Source: Stomoxys calcitrans
Lineage: Eukaryota; Arthropoda; Insecta; Diptera; Muscidae
Reading direction: 5' to 3'
Assembly: GCF_963082655.1 (NCBI RefSeq)
Contig: NC_081552.1
Span: forward strand, 73,784,707-73,848,706
DNA length: 64,000 nucleotides
This document shows, piece by piece, positions 23,095-32,769 of the stretch. How positions within the stretch are numbered: position 1 is the stretch's first letter; each line of letters starts with the position of its first letter. The position numbers and the translations under genes are program-made. Under the pieces are notes generated by a model. The model ran no database searches. It saw only the letters and a program-made list of their open reading frames with translations, and was not told the origin of the DNA.

Positions 23095-23300
23095 TCAAGC
23101 AGTAATCGCCCCACACATCTCCGAGATTTGGCGTTTTCGAAAATTAGGGTACTTCAAAAAATGAAGTACCCTATTTTCACCACGGGTTCACAATGCACCA
23201 TCTGTGAAAAAGTAAATCGGTATAGCCGTTTTTGAGCCTAGAAATCAGAAATCAAAAGAAAAGAAATCAACAAGCAAACAAAAATTCAAAATTTTTACAT
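23095..23300 (+). mobile_element. element D fragment
   Basis: Motifs in copy-1 orientation: CACATCTCCGAGATTTGGCG, AATTAGGGTACTTC, CCATCTGTGAAAAAGT and GCCGTTTTTGAGCC, then A/C-rich sequence. A 12-bp palindrome with a 5-base loop sits at 23145-23173. Confidence 0.55.
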
Positions 23301-23324
23301 TTGATAAGATTTTTCTGTTTTTTC

Positions 23325-24075
23325 ATACCACCGGATAATGGAGGTGTATTCATTTTGTCATTCCGTTTGCAACACATCGAAATATCCACTTCCGACCCTA
23401 TAAAGTATATATATTCTTGATCAGCGTAAAAATCTAAGACGATCTAGAAATGTCCGCCCGTCTGTCTGTTGAAATCACACTACAGTCTTTAAAAATAGAG
23501 ATATAGAGCTGAAACTTTGCACAGATTCTTTTTTTGTCCATAAGCAGGTTGAGTTCGAAGATGGGCTATATCGGACTATATCTTGATATAGCCCCATATA
23601 GACCGATTCGCCGATTTAGGGTCTTAGTCCAATTAAATCCACATTTATTATCCGATTTTGCTGAAATTTGGGACAGTGAGTTGGGCAGGCCCCCTCGACA
23701 TCCTTCGTCAATTTGGCCCAGATCGGTCCAGATATGGATATAGCTGCCATATAGACCGATTCTCCCAATTAGGGTCTTAGGCCCATAAAAGCCACATTTA
23801 TTATCCGATTTTGCTGAAATTTGGGACAGTGAGTTGGGCAGGCCCCCTCGACATCCTTCGTCAATTTGGCCCAGATCGGTCCAGATTTGGATATAGCTGC
23901 CATATAGACCGATCCTCTGATTTAGGGTCGCATTTATTGTCATAATAGGCGCATTTATTGTCCGATGTCACCGAAATTTTTGGCAGACAGTTAAGTTAAA
24001 CCCCTCAACATACTTCGTCAATTTGGCTCAGATCGGTCCAGATTTGGATTTAGCTGTCATATAGACCGATATCTC
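23325..24075 (-). mobile_element. family B element, 5' truncated
   Basis: A decayed hairpin end lies at 23328-23353, followed by CGTTTGCAACACATCGAAAT, GACCCTATAAAGTATATATATTC, a GTCCGCCCGTCTGTCTG run and three internal units (GGCCCAGATCGGTCCAGAT, TATAGCTGCCATATAGACC). The two units at about 23590-23745 and 23745-23900 are nearly identical. The palindrome end is absent; element D sequence resumes at 24078. Confidence 0.75.
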
Positions 24076-24077
24076 GA

Positions 24078-24228
24078 GATATCAAAAAAATATATAGCCT
24101 ATTACCCTTTCCGGACCACTCCCCACAATCTGTGAAAATTTTAAAGAAATCCGTTCAGCCGTTTTTGAGTCTTTACGGAACAAACAAATTTACAAACCCA
24201 CAAACAAACACAAATTAATTTTTATGTA
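24078..24228 (+). mobile_element. element D terminal fragment
   Basis: CAATCTGTGAAAATTTTAAAG, CCGTTCAGCCGTTTTTGAG and (CAAA)n followed by TTAATTTTTATGTA form the non-ACTAGC terminus of D. Element E inserted into the TA at its very end (24227-24228), and TATAGAAAG after E may be the last D bases. Confidence 0.6.
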
Positions 24229-24812
24229 AAGGGTGATTTTTTTGAGGTTAGGATTTTCATGCATTAGTATTTGACAGATCACGTGGGATTTCAGACATGG
24301 TGTCAAAGAGAAAGATGCTCAGTATGCTTTGACATTTCATCACGAATAGACTTACTAACGAGCAACGCTTGCAAATCATTTTCAGTGAATCTTTTTCAGT
24401 GAAATCATTTTCAGTGAATCGACAAATTTTGTTCAGCGATGAGGCTCATTTCTGGTTGAATGGCTACGTAAATAAGCAAAATTGCCGCATTTGGAGTGAA
24501 GAGCAACCAGAAGCCGTTCAAGAACTGCCCATGCATCCCGAAAAATGCACTGTTTGGTGTGGTTTGTACGCTGGTGGAATCATTGGACCGTATTTTTTCA
24601 AAGATGCTGTTGGACGCAACGTTACGGTGAATGAACACATTTCGAACCGAACACTGATTTTGGTAATAAAATTCAATGATTTGCAAGCGTTGCTCGTTAG
24701 TAAGTCTATTCATGATGAAATGTCAAAGCATACTGAGCATCTTTCTCTTTGACACCATGTGATCTGTCAAATACTAATGCATGAAAATCCTAACCTCAAA
24801 AAAATCACCCTT
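24229..24812. mobile_element. element E copy 1: non-autonomous Tc1/mariner-type element
   Basis: Ends are AAGGGTGATTTTTTTGAGG and its inverse, flanked by TA on both sides, as for the IS630/Tc1/mariner superfamily. The centre (about 24425-24640, plus) encodes ILFSDEAHFWLNGYVNKQN and WCGLYAGGIIGPYFFKDAVG, the transposase segment with the first catalytic Asp. The second and third catalytic residues are missing. The right arm is the inverse of the transposase start (MNRLTNEQRLQIIEF), so the 128-codon frame at 24369-24752 fuses core sequence to antisense sequence and cannot be functional. The left arm is shortened and carries three TTTTCAGTGAA(A/T)C-like repeats (24378-24420). Confidence 0.85.
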
Positions 24813-25427
24813 TATATAGAAAGAAGAAGAAGATTGGGCTATTCAATTATTTGTGAAACATATCGGCCAGGTCGCCGACGTATTTTGATGACTATTTTAT
24901 TTTTTTTTGTTTAATATTATAAAAATTTATATATTCTGCTATTTTTAATTTGTCTCAAATTGGTAAGATAGTTTCAACAGGATGTAATCCCGATTTTGAC
25001 AATCGGGGTTTAAATGCTCTTTATTTTCATATTACGCACACTAACTGAAAACATTAAGCAAATATTGTGTTTAGATGCATTTCAAAAAAATACATTTTGA
25101 CCAATTTATATAAAAAACCACCCACATTCTGCTCAAATGACATGCTCAAATTCTTCTTCGAACTTCATTTAAATCGACCGAAACCCCTTTTTGTTGATGC
25201 TGAAATTTAGGAAATTTGGCTGTAATAGGGATCTCACCTGTTTGAACAGATTTCCCAATTTAGGAAGTTTTCGAATTTTTTTGTCAACATTTTGGGAGTT
25301 TGGCTAGTCAATTTTCACTTAAGAAAATTATTATTCGTAAAATTTTTGTATTACAAAGGCATTTCTGGCGAAAGTTTGAGCAAACTAAATGAGCCATTAA
25401 GTGTATTTATGATATTTTTGACCAGTT
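24813..25427. other. unassigned AT-rich stretch
   Basis: About 600 bases with no open frame of note and no repeat signature that I recognise. Confidence 0.4.
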
Positions 25428-25429
25428 AA

Positions 25430-26285
25430 AGCGTGCTAAGTTCGGCCGGGCAGATTCTTATATACCCTCCACCATGGATTGCATTTGCCGCTTGAAATTT
25501 TGCACAAATACTTCTTATTAGTGTAGGTCGGTTGGTATTGTAAATGGGTCATATCGGTCCATGTTTTGAAATAGCTGCCATATAAACCGATATTGGGTTT
25601 TGACTTCTTGAGCCTCTAGAGGGCGCAATTCCTATCCGATTGGAATGAAATTTTGCACGACGTATTTTGCTATGATATCCAACAGCTAAGCATGGTTGAA
25701 ATCGGTTCATAACCTAATATAATTGCCATATAAACCGATCTTGGGTCTTGACTTCTTGAGCCTCCAGAGGGCGCTATTCTCCTCCAATGTGACTGAAATT
25801 TTGCACGTAGTGTTTTGGTATCACTTCCAACACCTGCGCTAAGTATTGTTCAAATCAATCTATGTTTTGATATAGCTGCTTGGGTCTTTACTTCTTGAGC
25901 CTTTAGAGGGAGCAATTCTCGTCCGATTTCACTGAAATTTTGCATGAGGAGTCTTGTAATGACTTCCAACAATTGTGCTAAGTACGGAGCAAATCGGTAT
26001 ATAACCTGATATATCTGCCATATAAACCGATCTAGGATCTTGACTTCATGAGCATCTAGAGGGCGCAATTTTCATCCGATTTGTAAGAAATTTTGTACAA
26101 CGGCTTCTCTCATGACATTTAACATACGTGTCTAATATGGCCTAAATCGATCAATAGCTTGATACAGCTCCCAAATAAAGCGATCTCAAGATTTTGCTTT
26201 CTGAGCCCCAACAAGGCGCTATTCTTATTCAATATTTTTTATTTGCCTAAAAAAAATACCGCGCATAGAACTCGACAAATGCGAT
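25430..26285 (-). mobile_element. rearranged family A element with two 5' ends
   Basis: 25430-25487 is a family A 5' end in plus orientation (AAAGCGTGCTAAGTTCGGCC, ATACCCTCCACCATGGATTG). From 25488 the sequence is family A on the minus strand, starting inside the element at CCGCTTGAAATTTTGCAC and running through five internal units to the 5'-side block AACTCGACAAATGCGATCC at 26270-26288. The (GTCY)n run and the hairpin end are missing, replaced by a second, inverted 5' end. Confidence 0.75.
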
Positions 26286-26526
26286 CCATGGTCCATAGCA
26301 AACTCTTTCTGACATCGATAGTGACATGCTCTTAGTGGCCACTCTACGTCTACGCCCAGCCGTCGTGAAAAGCAGTCAAACAAAAAGTTTAACATCTTTC
26401 ACCTAAAAAACCCCCTCGCAGGTCAAACGCCTAGTTCGCAGAGGTTAGGGATTTTTGTTAACATGCTGTCAAAGCAAGCCAAAAATGCAGCTAATATTGG
26501 AAACATGCGTGGTGTTTACGAGTCAA

Positions 26527-27452
26527 TAAAACAAGTAAAATGGCGTTAAGTTCGGCCGGGCCGAACTTTGGATACCTACCACCTCGGGTATATATGTATG
26601 CATACCTTATGTCCCATAGCAGTTATATCGAAATATGTTCCGATTTTGACCAAATACTTACAAGTACAATTCATTGTTCAATTGTGTATGACAAAATATT
26701 GGTCTTTTTAGTTGCTATATGTAAAATAAACCGATCTGAACCATATACGACACGGATGTCGAAAAGCCTAACCTAAGTCATGTGTCAAATTTCAGTGACA
26801 TCGGATTAAAAATGCGCCTTTTATGGGGAGAAGACTTAAAATCGAGATATAGGTCCACATGGCAGCTATATCAAAATCTGGACCGATTTGGGCCAAGTTG
26901 CAGAAAAATGTCGAAAAGCTTAACACAACGCAATGTCCCAAATTTCGGCGAAATCGGGCAATAAATGCTCCTTTTAAGGTCCCAAAACCTTAAATCGAGA
27001 GATCGGTCTACATGGCAGCTATATTCAAATCTGGACCGATCTGGTCCAAATTGACGAAGGATGTCGAAGGGCCTAACACAATTCACTGTCCCAAATTTCT
27101 TCAAAATCGGATAATAAATGTGTCTTTTATGGTCGTAGACCCTAAATCGGACGAGCGGTCTATATGGGGGCTATATCAAAATATGGTCCGATATAGCCCA
27201 TCTTCGAACTTAACCTGCTTATGGACAAAAAAGATTCTGTGCAAAACTTCAGCTCAATATCTCTATTTTTAAAGACTGTAGACTGATTTCAACAGACAGA
27301 CGGACGGACATGTCTAGATCGTCTTAGATTTGTATGCTGATCAAGAATATATGTACTCTAAAGGGTCGGAAATGGATACTTCGATATGTTGCAAACGGAA
27401 TGACAAAATTAATATACCCCCATCCTCCGGTGGTGGGTATAAAAATGATCGG
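26527..27452 (+). mobile_element. family B mini-me/DINE-1-like element, full length
   Basis: 5' end AACAAGTAAAATGGCGTTAAG, GTTCGGCCGGGCCGAACTTTG and ATACCTACCACCTCGGGTAT. Internal TGGCAGCTATAT units are spaced 153 bases (26861 and 27014). The 3' part has AACAGACAGACGGACGGAC, ATGTACTCTAAAGGGTCGG and the hairpin TATACCCCCATCC/GGTGGTGGGTATAA. Confidence 0.85.
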
Positions 27453-27479
27453 CAACAATATAAGGCCAATGGCAATAAT

Positions 27480-28985
27480 AAAAGATGAGGACCGATCGGA
27501 ATTAACAACACCGAACAGCATTTAGAGTGGTGGAGCGGATTTATCAGCTCCGATGAACCAACAACCGAGGACGTTAGCTCCGACCCTCTTAGTCCTCCTG
27601 TGCGCAGATAAAACTACAGCCCCTCCCACCTGCGAAGATATTGAGGCCGTTCTGGTCTCACTCAAAAACGGCAATACAGCCGACCCTGACAATGTACCTG
27701 CTGAAATATTACGGTATGGGACAAACCCCATAGCTCAAGCAATCATCCCAATAATCAGAGAGGTCTGGGATACAATCGCTGTCTCCATGGAATTGAAGAA
27801 GGGGATCATGGTCACAATCAGAGCGTATTTCGCCTGCACCTGACAGCATTTTGAGGAAGATACCGGCTGGTTTTAGGCCAGGACGTTCTTGCGCCGACCA
27901 CATTAACTCCCTGCGCATAATCATTGAACAGTCTGCAGAACTTAATACACACCTATACCATTATATTCATCGACTTCGAGCGTGCTTCTGACACGGTTTC
28001 GCGAAGATCACGCTGTTGAATAGGGGCGTCCCTGAAAATATCGTGACACTATTTAGGGAGCTGTATAGGAATGCTGAAGTTTCAGTCAGTTTAAATTGCA
28101 AAGAGAGCCTACCGTTCGGGATCGATAAAGGAGTAAAGCAGTGCTACAAACTGTCACCCACGCTATTTTTTTAATTTTAATAGACTCCGTATTAGAAGCA
28201 ACTAATGCTGAGGCACCCTTTGGCATACGCTGCGGTATTAACGACTTCCTCGGAGACATTGTCTACGCGGATGATATATGCCACATTGCGCATCGCTTCG
28301 AGCACATAAAGGCGAAACTGGAACGACTGAATGAAAATGGTGCCAAAGTAGGCCTGAGGATAAACATAGCAAATACCAAATTGATGAGGATAGGAACATC
28401 AAATCGGACACCGTTCAGTATAAACGACCATGTCATTGAAGTCGTTGACCACTCTTCCTATCTTGGAAGCAAAATAACAAAGGACGGAGGATCAGAGGCA
28501 GATTTTCGCGTTCTTATTAACAAGGCTGGAAGCGCCTTTCCTAAACTCAACAAAGTTTTGAGATGCAGGACATCTCACAATACAAAAGTCAGAATCTTCA
28601 ACAGTAGTGTGAAATCTATTTTGTTATCTGGTTGTACAACTTGAAGCTTGAGACAAGCGACTACCCGCAAAGTCCAAGTTTTTACAAGTGATACATCGCT
28701 GCCCACGACAAATATTTAGGATAATCTGGCAAAACCTTATTTCAAATGAAGAATTGCAAATAAGAACAAACACTTCCCATGTCGATGTAGAAATCCGGAA
28801 GAGCAAATGGACTTGGTAGGGTCTTATCCTCCTACGCCGACCGCGCGATGATATAGAGAGAAATGTTCTAGACTGAAACCCGCAAGGACAACGAAGAAGG
28901 GGACGCCCGAATCAAGCTAAGACTTTGGCCAAAGATAGAGTTCGCTGGAGGGAAGTTGTTGATGCCCCATGTTCACACTGAACAG
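27480..28985 (+). pseudogene. RTE-like non-LTR retrotransposon ORF2, degraded
   Basis: Pieces in order: TCEDIEAVLVSLKNGNTADP (27625-27690) before the polymerase; AGFRPGRSCADHINSLRIII (27865-27930); FIDFERA after a frameshift near 27970; GVPENIVTLFRELYRNAEV (28025-28080). Then 28141-28644 has GDIVYADDICHIAHRF with an intact YADD, followed by NTKLMRIGTSNRT and HSSYLGSKITKDGGSEADF. The tail (28700-28980) reads, across frames, RRPRDDI, GRPNQAKTLAKDRVRWREVV. Endonuclease sequence is absent. At least four frameshifts or stops. The clade call is from general motif style only. Confidence 0.85.
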
Positions 28986-29194
28986 TTTGCTATTGGTCAT
29001 ATTGTATTGTAATATATTTTATATACTCCAATTGTAAATAAAGGACACATTTGTATATAATTTAGAGGGTCCCGGGCCAAAGCCCAATTTTGTGTACGGA
29101 GAATATCTTATCGAAATTTTCCCTTTACAGGATATTTATTGAAAGATTGCATATGAAATAATTATTTGGAGGGGTGAGAGCGTGGACCCCCTCG

Positions 29195-29410
29195 GCCCAC
29201 TCCCTGGCTGCCACATTAACCGATCTCCCGTTTATACATCTTGAACCTCTAGAGAGCGCAAGACATTATCCTATGACATTCAACAACTGTGCCAAGATCG
29301 GTCCGAATCGGTTAAAATCTGAAGATCCAATGTAAACTGATCTCCGATCATACTTCTTGAGCCTGTAGAGGGCGCAGTTTTTATTTGATTTGGCTGACAT
29401 TTTTCTAAGA
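29195..29410 (-). mobile_element. family A internal fragment
   Basis: Two diverged internal units: CTGCCACATTAACCGATCTC, CTCTAGAGAGCGCAAG, AACAACTGTGCCAAG, TTCTTGAGCCTGTAGAGGG and TTTGATTTGGCTGACATT. Both ends are lost. Confidence 0.6.
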
Positions 29411-31069
29411 CCTGTTCATTTCATAAAGAATTGCCCGCAACACACTTTTTGACTCATACTCTCTTGGCAATTTGCCTTAAACCTGCTTTATTTCCCAAAA
29501 TTGCCCATTTTTGTTTGAATTTTTATGACCCATTTTATAGTGCCTTTTAAAACGCTACACTGCAATTCCTCAAGAGCCATAAATACGTCATATATTTTTC
29601 TTTGGAGCCTTTGGGAGCCTTCTCCACTTCGCCAATGTCCTTTAACGATGAGATAATAACCACGTTTCTTTCTCGCAACTCCTCAAAATTAAGTAATTTC
29701 GTAACAACTTTGTTGAGCCGACCAAACGTAGCGATCATAAACTTAAAGAACCGTCACCATTCGAGCGGCCCTTTTTAAAAAACACAATTTATTGATTGTT
29801 AAAAATCCTTTAATTAACTTACGGCCAATAAAATGTGAAGCCAGTCGCGAAAGGGCCGTTTAGACAATGTTTCTGGAGGTTTGCTGGCTTGGAAGTGAGC
29901 GGAGTGTGCGTTTGTGGGTTGCGTTAAGGCGGCAAATGACACTTTATTGCCATCATAAGCAACTTTATTGCAGCTAATTTTGTTGGTGCCAGGTTTGTCG
30001 AGTTGCTGGAGATGTTGGTGTTTGGCTGGATTGTAAGGCAAAGGAGTTGTATGCATCGTCTCCGGCTTGTGATTTAATGTAAGTGCCCATAATCTGGGCA
30101 TTTTTTATTTATTTATTTTTTTTTTTGTTAAACACCCTCCCTCTCCTCTAGCAAAACAGGAGATTATTGAAACAGTTAATGTTCATATCATGTCGAAAAG
30201 TGCTGCCGTGGTCTCTTTGCAGCTTTCTGTGGTAGCTGAGCCAAAAGTTCATAGGTAGTTGTGTGCGACCATAAGGCCAACATTCGAAGTTTTTTGCGGT
30301 TCTTATGCACGCTCTCACAGTTAATAAAAAGATTATGAAATGACCATAAAAATGAGCCACGATATATCACCCCGAACAATGAGGTGAAAAAGATAAAGGT
30401 AAAGATAGCCATAAAGTATGCCCATATATGCGTAAGTCATTTCCGTATCCTTGCAAACTTCAATGGCTGTGAGAATATTCATTGGGCGACCAACGATTGG
30501 CAGACCGAGAGTATGGCTCTCTCAGTGACACCATTTGCCACAAATATTGCTACAAAGTGCATCTTGGAGTGAGGCTTTGGAGGGGGCTATAAATCCTACT
30601 GCAGTGGTTGTGCTTGAGAGTATCTGTTGTATAACTGCATTCAACGAGTTCCAATTAAATGAATGGAAAATATTGACGGTGTTCAATTAATTTTTGCGCT
30701 TTATTCTTTTTCCACAGATTCGCTGTAAGCTCTGTGTCCTCAATTATTTACAGATGTAAAGATAAACAAATTGATTTAATTGAGAAACAGAGCCAGAATA
30801 TTGCTATTGGACGGTAAGGACTTTGGAAGCACCATATTTTACATAAATTGGAAATTACAGTTTGAATTGCTTTGACATACAACCTCAGCTCTCTTTTTGA
30901 ATCCAAGATTCAAAAGGGATAGACTGGGTAGGATATTCTAGCAATAAAAGCGATAACAAAGTACCCATAGTCGCTGCTTGACCAAAGAGAAAGTTCCCTT
31001 GTTCTTACGACATACAGGGGGAGAAATTCAAAAAAAAAAATAATCATATTAAGATATTGTCCGGTTTGG
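29411..31069. other. repeat-poor island, no gene recognised
   Basis: About 1.65 kb free of the window's repeat families. Composition is mixed with higher GC at 29820-30060. Open frames here (29547-29738, 29814-30101, 30148-30412 minus; 30384-30572 plus) are short and match nothing I know. Candidate upstream regulatory DNA or an unrecognised short exon. Confidence 0.4.
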
Positions 31070-31940
31070 ATCACAACTAAAATATATGTTGGAGATCTGT
31101 GTGAAATGTCAGCCAACTCGAATAGGAATTGCGCCCTTCGGGGCTCAAGAAGTAAAATAAAGAGATCGATTTATATGGGAGCTGTATCAGGCTATAGACC
31201 TGTTCTGAATAAACATGTATGTTGATGGTCGTGAGAGGATCCGTCGTACAAAATTTCAGGCAAATCGGATAATAATTGCGACCTCTAGAGGCTCAAGAAG
31301 ACAAGATCCCAGATCGGTTTATATGGCAGCTATATCAGGTTATGAACCGATTTCAACCTTATTTGACATAGTTGTTGAAAGTAAAAATAAAATACGTCAT
31401 GCAAATTTTCAGCCAAATCGGATACGAATTGCGCCCTCTAGAGGCTCAAGAAGTCAAGACCCAAAGATCGGTTTATATGACAGCTATATCAGGTTATGAA
31501 CCGATTTGAACCATACTTGGCACAATTGTTGGATATCATAACAAAACACGTCGTGCAAAATTTCAGCCAAAGCGGATAAGAATTGCGCACTCTAGAGGCT
31601 CAAAAAGTCAAGATCCAAGATCGGTTTATATGGCAGCTATATCAAAACATGGACCGATTTAAACCATACTGAGCGCAGTTGTTGGAAGTGATACCAATAC
31701 ACTAATAAGAAGTATTTGTGCAAAATATCAAGCGGCTAGCTCTACTCCTTCGAAAGTTAGCGTGCTTTGACATACAGACGGACGGACGGATGGACGGACG
31801 GACATGGCTAGATCGAAATAAAGTGTCACGATGATTATGAATATACATATATACTTTATGGGGTCTCAGACGAATATTTCAAGTAGTTGCAAACAGAATG
31901 ACGAAATTAGTATACCCCCTTCCTATGGTGGAGGGTATAT
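31070..31940 (+). mobile_element. family A element, 5' truncated
   Basis: It starts inside a unit, then four internal units. TGGCAGCTATATC-type blocks at 31325, 31479 and 31632 are 154 and 153 bases apart. It has a (GGAC)n run at about 31780-31803, ATACATATATACTTTATGGGG and the terminal hairpin. The next element (family B) starts within a few bases of its end. Confidence 0.8.
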
Positions 31941-31942
31941 AA

Positions 31943-32761
31943 AAACAAGAAAAAAGGCATTAAGCTCGGCCGGGCTGAACTTTGGATACCCACCACCTCG
32001 GGTATATATGTAAGCCACCTTTCGTCACAATCCGGTGAAAAATGCATAATTTATGCCCCCATAATAGCTTTATCGAAATATGGTCCGATTTGGACCGATT
32101 TCGATACGGATATTGAGAGGTCTAATTGTCCATTGTCCAATTTTGTAGTAGATGTACAAAATATTGGTAGATTTAGTAGCCATATCCAAATATAGACCGA
32201 TCTAAACCTTAAAAGACTTGGATGTCGAAAAGAATAACATAACAGGTCATTGTTTCAAATTTCAGCGAAATCTGATTATGAATGTGGTTTTTATGGGGCC
32301 AAGGCTTTGAATCGAGACATCGGCTTATATGCCAGCTATATCCAAATCTTAACCGATCTGGGCAAAACACAACTCACTGTCCCAAATTTCGGCGAAATCG
32401 GACAATAAGTGTGCCTTTATGTGCCCAAAACTTTAAACCGAGAGATCGGTCTATACGGCAGCTATATCCATATCTGGACCGATCTGGGCCAAACAGCAGA
32501 AAGTTGTTGATGAGCATAACGCAACTCACTGTCCCAAATTTCGTCGAAATCGGACAATAAATGCGCCTTTTATGGGCTTAAAACCTTAAATCGAGAGATC
32601 GGTATACATGGCAGCTATATCCAAATCTGAACCGATCTGGGCCAAATTTAGGAAGGATGTCGACTGGCCTAAACACAACTCACTGTCCCGAATTTCAGCA
32701 CAGTCGGAAAATAAATATGCCTTTTATGGGACCAAGCCCTTAAATCGAGAGATTGGTCTAT
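31943..32761 (+). mobile_element. family B element, left part, interrupted by a hAT-type insertion
   Basis: 5' end AACAAGAAAAAAGGCATTAAG and GCTCGGCCGGGCTGAACTTTG, then ATACCCACCACCTCGGGTAT. Five internal units follow to TTGGTCTATATGGCAGC. The element resumes at 36625. The split is exactly at an 8-bp duplication. Confidence 0.85.
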
Positions 32762-32769
32762 ATGGCAGC
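32762..32769 (+). repeat. 8-bp target-site duplication, left copy (ATGGCAGC)
   Basis: Identical to 36625-36632. Eight bases is the hAT superfamily hallmark. The undisturbed family B sequence has this motif only once, which confirms the insertion. Confidence 0.85.

Noticed and set aside
24369..24752. Transposase-like open frame of 127 residues as a domesticated gene
   Set aside because: Its last third is antisense to the transposase start and it lacks two of three catalytic residues. It is a by-product of the foldback structure.
28141..28644. 167-residue reverse transcriptase frame as a possible functional gene
   Set aside because: Although YADD is intact, neighbouring blocks are in other frames and endonuclease sequence is missing. 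It is a piece of a dead LINE.
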